In this document: positions 34,176 through 46,845 of the stretch, in pieces
How the letters are laid out: every line of letters starts with the position of its first letter
Position numbering within the stretch: position 1 is the stretch's first letter
DNA from: Neopestalotiopsis rosae
Lineage: Eukaryota > Ascomycota > Sordariomycetes > Amphisphaeriales > Sporocadaceae
Reading direction: 5' to 3'
NCBI GenBank assembly: GCA_023078685.1
Contig: JALGAS010000006.1
Coordinates: 1,364,001-1,428,000 of the forward strand
DNA: 64,000 nucleotides
The notes under the pieces: model-generated
Database searches by the model: none
What the model saw: only the letters and a program-made list of their open reading frames with translations
What the model was told of the DNA's origin: nothing
Made by a program: the position numbers and the translations under genes

Positions 34176-35283
34176 CTATAGCTTCGCCTTCGATGTAGTC
34201 AGTTTGAGCTTGGACGTCAAGGTTTCTTCGGCCTCCTTCTCAATACGCGTCACAAGTTCCTGGCAAGTAGGAATGTCGTGAATAAGACCAATGACTTGGC
34301 CAGCGGTCCAGACCTGTGTGCATAACATTAGCGAGAGGTACCTTTGCGTTGTGGCGTATGTCACTCACTCCGTAGTCAGGGTCACCATTGATGAAGACCT
34401 CGCGTCCGCGTTTGCCGCTCATGAGCGGTGCCATCTCGTCAAACTTGTCCGACTTGCTTTCCCGCTCCACCTTCAAAGCCTCCTCAGTCACCTTGTTCTT
34501 GTACAGTCTGGTTGTGTTAGTCCAGCGCCTCATTACCAATGCTGTATCGGTCTCGGATGCCTTGACAATAGCCTCCTTGATGTTGTGGTGGATGGGCGCC
34601 TCAACTGTGCACATGAACCGAGTACCCATGTTGATTCCTTCCGCGCCGAGGCACAGAGCGGCAGCCAGGCCTTGGCCATCAGCGAGTCCGCCCGAGGCGA
34701 TGAAAGGTACCTTCAGTGACTGACGAGCCCTGTTCAACAGGATGAAGTTTGTAATGTCTGACTCGCCTACGTGTCTGCATCTCATGTGTCAGCCAAGTCG
34801 TCCAAGCTGAGGACATGGGTATTTGTTCACTCACCCGGCACACTCAAAACCGTCTATTGAAAGAAAATCAACGCCAAGTTTTACGGCGCTCTGTGCATGT
34901 CTAATGGTAGTACACTTGTGCAGGACAATGATGCCAGCGGCCTTGAGTCTTGAAATGACAGGGCCGGGGCTGTTTCCGGCAGTCTCGACAACCTTGATGC
35001 CCTCATCAATGACGACCTGAGTATAGGCACCATAATCTGGGGGGTTGAGAGTGGGCAGCAGGGTGATGTTGACACCAAAGGGATACTTGGTCATGGTCCT
35101 TGTCCTACGGATTTCCTTCCTCAGGTCTTCCGGTGTCGGCTGGGTCAGGGCAGTCAGGATGCCCAAGCCACCCGCGTTGGACACGGCAGAGGCGAGCTCG
35201 GCGTAACCAACATGCTGCATCCCGCCTTGCACGACGGGGATCCTGATGCCGAGACGGCGTGTGAGCTCGGTGTCGAACGGCAT
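34176..35283 (-). CDS. Nitronate monooxygenase / 2-nitropropane dioxygenase family (330 aa, 3 exons)
   Basis: Exons 35283-34835, 34774-34369 and 34313-34176 join in frame to 330 residues. The fold is an FMN-binding TIM barrel: VVQGGMQHVGYAELASAVSN near the N-terminus, a central FECAGHVGESD with H151 created by the splice, FIASGGLADGQGLAAALCLG and GAEGINMGTRFMCTVE, the usual phosphate-binding segment. The enzyme oxidises alkyl nitronates (for example propionate-3-nitronate) to aldehydes and nitrite using FMN and O2, protecting respiration from these plant and fungal poisons; some family members do other flavin chemistry. Length matches class II fungal enzymes. No targeting peptide is obvious. 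The third exon carries GQVIGLIHDIPTCQELVTRI and a Lys-rich end. Confidence 0.94.
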
Positions 35284-37756
35284 CTTGTCGCCGTTAGCTG
35301 TCAGATGTTTGGGGGAATGAGCACTAAGCGAGGGTGCCAGATACTAGTGTGATGCCGGCAGGGTGGGGGAGCAGAAGCACATGCAACACAGTGACGGAGA
35401 ATGGGCACAGCGCTCGATGTATTGTTTATGAAGCGTCTTAGTCTAACGATGTCGCAGGAAGCAAGAAAATGTTGATGAAGAAGATGAGGAAAGGGAGAAA
35501 GGGAGACACGATGATAATGGCGGGCCTCAGAGTGGAAAAAGCTGCAGAACCACAGTCAAATCTCGGCTCAAACGTGATCCAGATCTGGGGTAATCGAGAC
35601 CAAAACCAACGAGATGCCGAGGTACTCCACACTTTATCTAGGGCCACCTAGGTAAGGTACCGAGATATCCTGGGGGCTCTAGGGGGCCAACCGGGGTCTT
35701 GGCATTGTCCGTCTTGTGGACACTTATTCCGTACCTAGGCACCGCTCTGATCATACAATTGCTGACATGTCAGCCGCACTTGTGGTCTGACTGCGTGACT
35801 GACTGGGCGATACTGTAGTTGAGTAAGTCGTCAATGACCGTGATAGTATGTTGCGAATCTTCAGCATGTTCTTCTTCCCCATCCACGAACAGATAAACTT
35901 TACCGATCGGACCAAGTTGCTGCAGGTCCGACAAAAGGCGTCTCCTTTTCTTTTCTTTTTCATTGCTTTTTTCTTCCCTCGTTGCTATTTTGGCCAGTCC
36001 TGCCTTGCCTGCAGTCTGCTGCGCGTGGTCGATCGATATGGATGGACCGGGAATAAACGCCATTGTGGTCCACCAGGCAAGAGGCGGGTATTTCGTAGAT
36101 AGGTACGGACTGCTTTGCTGTCAAAACGCCGTGATTCTTATCGCCGAACGTGCTGCCTCCAATCAGATTCAACCTCGGTCGCAGCGACAAGCGTACCGTA
36201 CGTAGGTACGTCAAACTCTGTTGCGCGGGGCGAGCACGAGTCGGCGAGTGTGTGTTCACTGATTCAGCCAGCAACAACAGTCCAGCAGAATATCGATAAG
36301 AATCAGATTTTGGGAAATCCAGGAGCCACTCAGGCTGTATCACATGCCACGCTGCATTAGTCGACGGGTCGGAATCTTTTCAATTGATCTCGACTTTTGA
36401 ATGCAATCACCCACCGTCGTACGTTGGCATTACCATTGGAGGCACAAGCAGACACTGTCGAACATCTTGGGCTGACCACCAATGGTGTGATGCGACTGTC
36501 ATGACGGCGAATGACGGCCAGGGCTGTAAAGGGCAGCTTCTTGCTATGCAAAGCAGACTGACAGACCTGACGATCGTGCGACGATGACTTGTGCGACCTA
36601 CAACAGGAAGCAAGCTGGTAGATGACATGCCATCCGGCGTTGAGGGCCCTGTTATGGTGGTTTGTGTGATGCCGCCACGCAATTCCAGGTTCTGGCCAGG
36701 ATGGTCGAGTGTCAAATCTTTAGCCCACCTGCGCGCAATTGCTTTTTCCTGATGACGAGAGCCATGCTCGTCCACGACCGGTGAGACCGGGACTACTTCA
36801 CAGCCGTTGGCCCAATGGCGCACAATAAATTGGGCGACCAGGGGAAGGGATGGTCCTTGTCCTTTCTTCGCGGCTCAAAGCAATGGGTCAAGAAATGGAT
36901 GGGACTTTACGAGACGGGAGTGCTGCTGGATGATGACTCGGCCCTACAATTTTGCATGTACCGTTCCTCCCGCCAGAATGCAACAAATGTTCCGTGAAGG
37001 TCAAATGCAGAAAATGATTCTGAGCTCAACGGTCGGTAGCTTCTCGGAAGCGATCGAACGAGTTCAGACCGTCCATCGTTACGTCCATCTCGCCAATCAA
37101 ATTGATAGGGCCCAATCGCTTCATGAGTGCTACGCAGCGCATGGCATTACATGGGGCTGGATGGCGCCTGCGTGGCCACGACTGACCGTTGTATGGTCCA
37201 TCTCAAGAAATACATGCGCTTATTCGTGAAGGACAGAAAAGAAACTTCTTTGGCATACCCTGAGAGATCGTAAGCGATATGCGAGGAAAATTATCAGACG
37301 AGCGATTGAAGAAGCAAAGCGAGAGTGGGGTTCGGGAACGAACGCTTCCAACGCAACATCAGCAGCAGCAGCAGCGACGAGCGTCAAGCAGCATGCAGTG
37401 TGTGCCCGACCTGCTTGGCTTGCTTCACACGCACAAGTTTCAAATCGCACGCACATGCCCGGGCGGCATACATCGTGGTCGCAGCGATGCTGAAGAAGTT
37501 GGATCTTGTCGTTAGTCTGGTGCGAGCACAGCCCACAACAACAGCACTACACCCGCAATAATAGGCGACGCGGACGTGTGTGGCCGGGTGACGATGATGG
37601 CGTATTCCGCCCAAGCTCCCCGCTGTCCATGGACAATCCCGTCGATCCCAGCTTGCCTTGGATGAAATCCACCGTATATGTGAGTTTGTATGTTCCATAT
37701 GCAGACCGGCAAGGAAATGTGATCAGACGGCATCATGTCACCCAGCAGCAATGTAG

Positions 37757-37800
37757 CTAGCAGCCAGCATCCAGCATCCAGCAGCCAGCAGCAAGCAGGG
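37757..37800. repeat. Degenerate CAGC/CAGCATC tandem repeat
   Basis: A run of AGCAGCCAGCATCCAGCATC-like words, units 7-8 bases with small changes. Not in a coding frame that can be supported. Confidence 0.7.
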
Positions 37801-38164
37801 TCGCCAAGCCGTGACTCTGCAGCAGAAAAGACCCAGCCAACCTACATACCTAGTCGGCGACGGGTAAGCAATAATAATAAATTTTTCAAAGGCACGAGGC
37901 TTTTTAAAGTTAGAGATGTGCTTGCAGTAGGTAGATGCGCATCAGTGTCAATCCCCCGCGTGCGGCCAGTCGACGACATGGATGATCGCCGCCGGGTTTC
38001 TCTCACCCCCTGGGCCCTGAGCCCTGGTCCTTTCGAACCCATGGTTCGTGCACTGCTCAGTCAGGAAGCTGCTGTCCTCTAGTGTGTATAGTACCTACCA
38101 ACAGGGCCCCCAAAGCAGATGGATATTGGCAGACGATCTGCGTGGGATGCACCTTCTCGGCCTC

Positions 38165-38455
38165 ATTTGGCTCTATCTATTTATTTTTTCTTTCTTTCCT
38201 TCTTTCTCTCTGTTTCCCCCAACGGCCCTTCTGTTGCTTCGTAACGAGAGCTCCCCAACCAGAGAGAAAACAGCTGTCGTATTTCCTCTCGTGTGTCACT
38301 GCAGGAAATACACACCTTTCCGTTTCTCCGACGGTTACAAGCCTTGTACTTGTTGTTGCACTGCTCTACCCGAGAGCCGAGCCGCAGCACCTTTCAACAT
38401 ACAGGATCTTGTGTGATAACTTCTTGGTCGACTCAACTCAACAGCAACAGGGAAG
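38165..38455 (+). promoter_or_regulatory. Promoter/leader-like segment without a downstream coding frame
   Basis: A C/T tract of about 55 bases (TTTCTTTCTTTCCTTC type) is followed at 38432-38455 by an ACTCAACTCAACAGCAACAG-like stretch. In filamentous fungi this order often marks a transcription start and 5' leader. No long frame follows on the same strand, so an untranslated RNA or a far upstream leader is possible. Evidence is compositional only. Confidence 0.3.
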
Positions 38456-41065
38456 ATCATCTACAAAGCATCGTTACGCACGTCAGATTCGAGGGCTGAC
38501 CCGGGCTGCATACCCAAGTCCAATCCTTCTGCCTACTGTATAGGCATGTACATCCATCCACCATGTATGCCAGGGAGGTTACCTGGCTAGCTTTTGCGCA
38601 TGGCACAGGATGGCACGGAGTTTTCGTTTTCCTCTCTCTCTTGATTTCCTAGTGGAATTGAGCCCTGCTTAGTGTAGGGTATACGAAGTAGGTAGACAGG
38701 TACCTTGTGGTAGGTCCCTACATTATACTTACAACTTACATACTACGTATTTTCCTCTGCTCTCAAGATCTCAGCTGTCTGTCACTCAAATCAGGCTCAT
38801 GGGGCAGTATCCATATTAACAAACCCGGTCATCAAGTAGGTACAGCTCAGTCCAATCTTGCCGAAATCAATACAGCGCAGAGCACCATTCTGTAAAAGCA
38901 GGAATGTACCAAGAGGATACCCGTGCATTTGATCAATTCCCTTCTTCAACATTCGTCGAAAAGCAACGTTGTAGGTCAGATGGACCTGTCAGCTCGTAGA
39001 ACGCTCAAGCAAATGTCTCTGATCGCCATTATGCAGCCCACAGCCAGGTGGATCTGAGTGGTGAACACTGCTGCCAGGTAGGTACATGTAACAGTAGGTA
39101 GGTGGTCTTGCGCCCTGACCACTACGGCAGTGCAAGCATCGGGCGACGGTAAGTAAGATCAGCCCTCTTTCTAGAAGAAACCACTACATGCCACACGGCG
39201 GCGTTTTATTGTAGTATGGCAATGGTCAATGCCGAAACTCTAAAAGTCTAGCCGGATGGTCATATTGGAAGGGATGTCCTTGACCCCCATCGCGACAATC
39301 ACTTCTGAAGAGCGAACCCAGATATCTGAAAACACGAGGTCATCCGAGAACAATCTGGCGATTATCTACACACTATCTGCCCGGTAGGAGGCACTTGTTT
39401 GCACCCTAAAGCTGATACTGGCGCTCCTGATCGATGGCATAAATATGCACGTGGACGAATTCCTCCATTGTTACGGCAGAATACTTACCGAATTGCAGAT
39501 TGGGATTCATTTTAGAGGACCCCTTTCGGTACACCGGTAGCACTAGTCGCTCTGAGGCCCTATTGAGGTACAAGTTACTGCATCTTGACAACAAAAGCAA
39601 ATGCTCCTGTGGTCGATTTCGCAACAATGATGGTCGGGCGAATGAGTGACAACATGTTGGAACACGCCAAGGGAGACCGCTCGCTGGGTACCATCGGGCA
39701 TGGGCACATTGCCTACATTGCCTACCCTGCTGTGTGTGCCAGCTGTTCTTAATTGTCTTCGCAGTAATAAGGTGAAAAAAGGCACTGATCCCCATTGAGT
39801 CCAAGAAGCGAGTCTTCTTCTATCTACGAAATACTTACCTGCTTGCTGACACCCGCTAAGTAGCCTGGCCACTTGAGCAACCCACTCTACCCCCAGCCAA
39901 GCCAAGTCATGACGGCGATTTGCCCTACCGTTGGGTCTAACAGGAACGCACGATGACGACTCGGGTAAGGCTTTGCAAATAATGTCTGCTGCCGCTGCCA
40001 AGATGGGACTTGTCTAGTATAACATCGGTTACGGCCAACACGGGAAGCAAGACGCCGATTTGTCGACGAAAGACCTTTCTTTCTACAAGCCCAAGCAAGG
40101 CACTTCGTTGCTTGTGGGGCGCCATATGGGCGGTAGTGGCCGTACAAGCTTCATATACTTCTTTATTGCGTGTTGTGGTGCAACGCAAAAGAAAGAAATA
40201 AAGAAAGAAAAAAATTCTCCGGCCCGGCTTGAGTGACGGAAAGAAGCATGTTCCACTGCCTTGTCGTGCAGACCTCGCAAAACCATGCCCCGTCCTAGTT
40301 CCAGGCCGAAAGAGACACCAGGGAGTAGTCATATTCTGTCACATTTTTCCCTACTGCAAACTCACCCCGGATCACATTTGTTGTGCGCAACGGGATGCCC
40401 CGATGCGCTTTGCTCGGCGCGGCTGGAATAACCCACTGGCAAGGAGAGAGGAATATGATGACTTACAACCGCCTGCATTGAAGGTACAGGGTACCTCCAT
40501 ACCGGTCGTTTTTGCGTAGGGTTACTTTCCTTTCTTGGTCTAGATGGGCCAATTTTTTTACCCTCCCTCCCTCCCATGGCCCTTCAATATTGCATAACAG
40601 GGGGTGTGTGTGGATTGTCTTCAGCTCGACAGAAGAAAGAAAAAAAGCAATTAATCTTGAAGACCGCAACCCATTTTGAGCGGGTTGTAGTCTCTGTCGT
40701 CTGAAAGCAGGAATGGCTCCCATTAGAAAAAGGCCCTCATCTCCCTTCTTCCTACAATGCACTTGCCCGCCGTCTCGTACAGAAAGATTCCCTCATCCAT
40801 ATCACAGCCGTCGGCAACCATCATGCAAACAACTCCATGATACAACCAACCCTCATCTGCCACCTCATAGCCTTGTGCTCTGCCTCTTCGTGTCGCGTCT
40901 AGTCTCTTATACTCTAGCACAAGACCGAATTTATAATCCCCTTCTCGGCCCACAACTCAACAAGATTCATCCGTTCTTCTGCTTGAGCACAAAGTCTATC
41001 TCGAATCTGAAATTAGAGACTCTTATATTGCTATTAGGCAATTCACCGAGTCGTTCATCTTGAAA

Positions 41066-41462
41066 ATGCCTTCAGCTACCTCAAACCAGTCATCCGCAGC
41101 CACTCCATGGCAGGATAATCTCCAAGGTGCGTAATTCCTGCTTAAATAAGTACAGAATGCGCCATAGCTAATGATGATGTCTAGATAAATGTCACGAGTA
41201 CGGCTGGGCACTGCCGGACTTTCAGATAGTGTCAGACAGGAGAGGTATGTTCTGTGGCGTCTCTCTTCGCTTCGGCAAGGTCAACCATGGACTAACACGT
41301 GAATCTCTTCTACTAGGAGGCCGCACAGCATGGTCCTGTATCGTCAAGGTCTGCGGCACACCGGTAAAGGCCAAATTCTGGTACGACGGCAGAAATCTCA
41401 ACAACGCCAAGGAGGACGCTGCTCAAGCTGCGTTGGACTGGCTCGCCAACTCGGGATACTAG
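41066..41462 (+). CDS. Stand-alone double-stranded-RNA-binding-domain mini-protein (88 aa, 3 exons)
   Basis: Exons 41066-41126, 41185-41244 and 41317-41462 join in frame to 88 residues. After a short Ser/Thr/Ala leader (MPSATSNQSSAATPWQDNLQ), residues about 21-86 form a complete dsRBD: helix 1 with KCHEYGWALPDFQIV, strands GRTAWSCIVKVCGTPVKAKF and W-Y-D-G-R turn, then NAKEDAAQAALDWL, the C-terminal helix with the Ala-Ala-x-x-Ala-Leu signature. The usual KKxAK patch is reduced to NNAKED, so RNA contact at helix 2 may be weaker. No second domain exists: the stop follows three residues after the helix. Possible roles are an accessory factor of RNA silencing or ribosome/RNA maturation, or a protein-dimerisation domain. 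Both introns have good branch sites (GCTAATG, ACTAACA). Confidence 0.88.
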
Positions 41463-43504
41463 AATGGCACGATGTCAACGGGAAGGAGCAGTTCTCTCTT
41501 TTCTTTTTACTTTCCATTCTATATTTCTTTTCCCACCAACTCTCGCTTTTCGACCACACGACGCATTGAGGCGGTGAGCAGGCCGCACACTGTCAGCCAT
41601 TTCGCTCGCTCTTCGACCTCTTCTTACTATTCCGTCTTTCTTCTACATCACTGCACTACTGGGATCGGATCGTATGGCGTTGGGAACAGGGTTCGTGGCC
41701 TCGCGGCCTCTGCAAGGGAGGGAGAAGGGCTGGACAGAAAAGCACAGCCTAGAATACACAAAACTAACACGGGGACTTACTTGGTAACGGCTTTTGGTCA
41801 TGAATTTGGGTTCGATCACTTTATTTCCCGTTTCTCTTTACGATTTTTCAATGTTTTACTCTTTATTCAGATTCTCACGCGCATTGAGAGCAGAAGTTGT
41901 CTTGTTTCATATGTTATTATTCTATTGGTTGGAGTTGGGCTCGTTTTCTCCCCCTAACTATATCCCTCTATTTCAGGCTTTGGTAGCTAGCCAGTCCGGT
42001 GGGCAGGGGCTTACAGCGACCGCATACCCCATTTTTGGAGGGGTTTTGATCTCCCTATTTTGTCGTACGAGCCTGGAAGTCCAAACCACACCCAAGGGCA
42101 TGGCTTTGGGTCATGATCGAGGCTGATAAGGCCGAACCAGGAAACGAAGATAGGAAAGAGAAAGGAAGAAAAAACCTGGTTTCTTTTGTCAAAGGAGCGG
42201 AAGGACATCCGGTAGCGAGGACCCCGACCCATGTCGCCCCAGAGGACCCAGATTGAAACATCATACGACAGGGGCCCAGAACTGAAGAATTGGAGCTGAG
42301 AGCAGCAATTGTGCGATAGCCCGTCCGTCAAACGGGAAGCAACTTGGAAGAATATAATCCAAGAAAGAAGAGAGACTCGAGCGCCCGTGTCAAAATTTTC
42401 ATTCTTTTTTTTTTTTTTCTTTCTCGTGCAATGTTCCACGAATTTCAAAGTCTCTCGTGACGGTGTGGGCTGACAGCTGTCGGACCGCACAGACGACAGC
42501 CAGATCCAGATCCAGATATTTTGTTACAATGGCAGGAGGAGTCTGATCTACTGCTAAGCATGAGGCAAGCCTCAAAAAAGCACTATGTTGCATCAGCAGA
42601 TGGAAGACAAAGACTTTTCTTCTGACTCTATCATTTTGTTTCCAGCGGTTCGGCATGGGTCAGCAGAGGAATTTTTTGACTGCCGTCGTTGATCTCGCAA
42701 CTGTATTAGTTTCTACCTAGTATATTTTCTTTTCCTAGTGGAGAAATGGAGCAAGCAGCAGCAACAGTAGCAGCATCACCACCAACATTGTCTTTATCAG
42801 GACTCTGCCAAGAGTTTGTCTGTCCAATATATCACATTTTTCTGTTATTTATTATGTATGATTTCTTCGATAATCATTTCGTGCACGAGAGCTCATCGGG
42901 AATCGAGGTGGAGCTCAAGGAGTATAACCTTTTGAGACTAACAGTCAATTTGCCGCTCTCTGAGATTTCGCTGGAACTTTTTTACTTTTCCTCCGATCGT
43001 CTGGCCGCGGCCGAGAACCCAGGGACTCAGACAATTTGCACTCCCGAGCCATAATGTGCCTGTCAGGCTGACCCGCAAAGTAGGTATGCCGTGGATAAAG
43101 ACACTCCTAACCAGGCATTCAAAACACATGAGAAGCACAGACAAACCAGGTTGAATTTGCCTGGGTATTTACGTATGTATGTTGTGCATTGAATACGTGC
43201 AGGGTCACGCCATAGAAAGTCTATCAAGTTTCTACGCACCTTCGAGAACAACTCAACATAGATTGGAGGAGCTGTACTATATGCCTACAAACATCATTGA
43301 TACATAAATACATAAATGACACACAAATCTTGTGCTTGCTGCAATTGCCATGTAGTGATAAATCAATCAATGCAGGCAGGAGCCACCCAATCTCACGGGT
43401 CAAAACTACTGTGTAGACCGGACCTTCCTTCAGCTGCTGAAGTGCTACTGGCTGGCCACTTACACAATTTGCTTCCACCTTCAAACCGCTCCGTCTTTCC
43501 ACAG

Positions 43505-43563
<59 letters not shown>

Positions 43564-46500
43564 GCCTTTACCCGAGGAACGAATGAATCTTGTTCAAGTT
43601 GTGGACGTTTCCCCTCACTTCCAATTCACTCATGATTTGCATTGGCATGATGACTGAGACGATTTGATCGCTGATTGATCGCTAATAGGTGCCCATGGTG
43701 GCATCATGCATACATAACCCAATCAGCCAGAAAATATATATCACACTCCAAAAATTCAATTATCCAATTCTCAGAAGTACATCACCAACCCAGTCACCAT
43801 CCCGGGGATCTGGCTACGCGGCGGGGAATAGGGAATACTGATGAGATTTTGTCCCTCTGGAGCAGGGCATACAGGGGTGAAGAGGGGGTTTACGGTAAGG
43901 ATCCTCTTTTGCTGATGCGTCTGACGTCCTTTCGGATCACTGTGAACCACACAGTCCCTCAAATCCTTATGCAACTAAGAGAGCGACGCAGGGATCATCA
44001 ACCGGTGTGTACTAGCGCATCAGAAGAAGAAGCAAATTACATCAACATGGACCTTTCCAACGTCTCCGAGGCTCGAGCCATGGTCGATTCCAATACTCCT
44101 CCACCTCCTCCACCACCACCAGCTCGACCCTTTGAGCTGGGATGCGCGGAAAGTGGAAGAGATTGAAATCAATGGCCGGAATACCACAATATCTCTAGGC
44201 TGCCTTTCGCGGGCTCCCAGGAGGCGGTGGGCTACCAGATTCGTGAAAACTCTTGGCCGCAGCGAGGACCGAGTACATAGCAGCCAGACAAGACAGCCCG
44301 GCACTGACAATCCATCCTTTTCTCTACTTCTGTCTCTATCTCCACCTATCGACTGCTCGAGGAGAGTCACTTGGTCTATAGCATATCCTCAAGGTAGGTT
44401 GGCCTTACAAAACTGCTACCCACCATCTCCCAGCTCTTGGTAACAGCTGATAGGTCGGAAAGGTAGAACGGCAAGCAGCCAAGTATTGAGTATAGAATGC
44501 GGCGCCAACGTCGCACCGGAAGGCCAATGTCAGCCTTCCTGCTTACCATTTCTGTCATATTTCTCCTAACGCTCACGAGTGTGGGTGAACGCAGCTCCAG
44601 ACGCTCACTCTTTTCTCTAACGGCACCTGAAGCCGATTAGCCTGCAAGACAACAGGAAAGGGCAAGTCCAGGACAGAAATGAGGGGGCCATATGTGCTCC
44701 TCTCGTGGTCTGGACCAGACGACACCGTTTCGAGTCAACCGGTAAGTTGGTCAAGGGTCCTGAGATGGCTTGGCATTTTCTCTCTTGCTCTTGACGTACA
44801 TTCAACTGAGTGCGGGTCATTGTAGCTTCACACACGTGGTTGGGAATTGTAATTACATTTGACATGCTGCATCAGCTCTTCAGCTTGATCCGGTGTGACA
44901 AAATGCGCTTTTCCTGCCTTGAACCACCAATTTGCCCTTACTTACTTCCTGAAATCCATGGTACTGAACAACAGCAGGATCTGGGGGTCCCCCACGGGGC
45001 TTCGAGAGCCGTGACAATAAGTATGACCTCAACGGCAGGGTCCCAGCCGTCGGTGTCAGTCTCAGCTCTCACCCCGCGAGCTGAAAATGATAGACAGATG
45101 TCACGCACACAACGCCCTGATGCATACGAGTCTTGTATCGTGACCAGGCGATCATGCTGATGTTTTGCAGGAAAGCTCGGTAATCTCATCGGAGTGCCGC
45201 GCCTATTCGGGTTCTTTTACCACGAGCAACATGGGATGGGCTCCATCTCAATCACCATTCTTGCTGCTACCACGGTTTCATCTATTGATCTGTGTGGCTG
45301 CAAAGAGGTAGGTATCGACTCCACACTCTTAAAGGACCCCAAGACAGAGAGATATGTCACCATGTTTGTCACCTTTTTAGGGCCCTACGAGCACTATGGG
45401 CGATATGCTACCTGGGTTACTCGATCTCGCAATCGGCGCATCTGGGAATGGTGCGACTGGGCCAATAGGAGTCGCGACTGCGCGAGGAGGGGCCTGCTTC
45501 GCCCGGGATCCCTGTTTGCGATCATCGACCTTACTCCATCTTTCCTAAAGCGCAAACCTGCGATGTGGCTCCAAGCGACCGATTGACAACAAGCAATCAA
45601 TAGGGCAATCTTGCGTTGCGCCGCTTTTGCCTCTTTCGCACGAAGCAAAGGCAAATGACAAAAATAGCCAACCTTCCTTTCCGGCGGACTTGGCTTGCCT
45701 GGCACGGGAGAGTGTCTTTGTGCTCGTGTTGAAAGCGGGAAAAAACAAAACTAGAGCCATTGGAATTGCCATGTCGTGCCGCAACGGCCGAGACCGCTAC
45801 CAAAGCCAATGAAGGACTAACAACAACACGTTGCCCGCGTCCTATCATGTGAACATGGGCCGAGTATAATATGATTATACGATCCGCCAGTCATCTCGGC
45901 ACAAAGCGATGCCAGCGGTCTGGCGAAAAAAGAGTTTATACCACAAATCAATCTATTGGTCGTCCCGGAAACGAAAGCCATCAAGTACTGCTATGGGTGT
46001 ACGAATATGCAAACGGTCAGCCGGGACTCGATACAGGGTAGCCGCTCGTGCAAATCTTACCGACGTCCTTAGGAGCAAGAAGCTACTCTTCCAACAACGG
46101 TCACACCACTGTGGTGGGTGTACTGTTAAGTTGTCTCTGGATTAGTGTCTAAGACAGGCAACAGGGCGAGCCAATGCCGGACGTAGGCAAGCACTGCCGA
46201 CCCCTGTACCCATGCTTGCCATGTGCGTAGGCTGTGGCCTCCATTGCGACCTCGATTGGGATCGAAAAAGAGCACTGAATGGCTACTGGGTCGGCAGGCC
46301 GCAATCAGAGCCTTAATTGTGCTGCCCGTGCTGACGTGCCCAGTGAGTATTTGTACCAGGGATGAGACTCATTGTTACCGCTTGGCCAAGCTGGGGGTAG
46401 AAGTCACTCCGAGACTCATGGTTGGCGGTTGCAAAATCTCCCCGATTTCAAGATTCACGACCAACAATGGCCTTCGATGCTGCAGGATTATGAGTCGGAT

Positions 46501-46845
46501 ATGATGTTGCATCCCCGTACTCTTTGATTGTGCAAGGGGGTAAGTGGGTTTCCGACCACAAATTGACGATTTCTACCTGATGTGATTCCCGTTTCCTGTC
46601 CAAGAAACCTAATCTGCCAGCCACAAACGCCAAACGAGCCCGGCCTGGTTTTCCCAATCCTAATGTTTTAATAAATTAGAGTTTGGGTGCTCTTGACATG
46701 CCCCAGAAAACAGGTTGAGTATACATTTTTGAAAGCAAGAACCTGCAAGGAACAGCCGAAATTCAACCCCGAGACCATCCAATACCGTCATTGCCTTGCC
46801 GTATAGGGACACAAAATGCGATATGGACGACTGATGGGTCAGAAC
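41463..46845. other. Gene-poor tract, 5.4 kb
   Basis: Lies between the dsRBD mini-gene and the 3' end of the PRPP synthetase gene. The only clear structure is a long (CT) microsatellite at 43508-43557. A proline-coding CCACCTCC run near 44098-44125 sits in a frame that does not extend convincingly. No RNA gene or transposon recognised. Confidence 0.5.
43508..43563. repeat. (CT)25 microsatellite followed by a T run
   Basis: Twenty-five uninterrupted CT units run into a short poly-T. Purine/pyrimidine mirror repeats of this length can form triplex DNA and vary among isolates; in fungi they often lie in promoters. Confidence 0.95.

Larger units (their letters stand above)
35284..41065. other. 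Gene-poor tract, 5.8 kb
   Basis: No supportable protein gene. It contains recurring TAGGTA/GGTACC words (35640, 36196, 38690, 38836, 39075), a degenerate CAGC-rich tandem block at 37757-37800, and a strong pyrimidine tract at 38165-38225 followed 200 bases later by a CAACTCAACAGCAACAG leader-like stretch, as before fungal transcripts. Noncoding RNA or a long upstream control region for the dsRBD gene is possible; neither is shown. Confidence 0.5.

Noticed and set aside
36807..37229. A 140-codon + strand frame in the gene-poor tract
   Set aside because: No domain or coding-like composition, not bounded by promoter or splice signals.
43675..44166. A 163-codon + strand frame ending in a proline run
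   Set aside because: The proline run comes from a CCACCTCC microsatellite; the rest has no protein-like pattern.
45194..45586. A 130-codon + strand frame
   Set aside because: Composition is random-like and no family is recognised; no supporting introns.
35284..46845. Possibility of a secondary-metabolite cluster, transposon or RIP-mutated island in the gene-poor region
   Set aside because: No backbone enzyme, transposase or reverse-transcriptase fragments, no terminal inverted repeats, and no strong A/T shift as expected after RIP.
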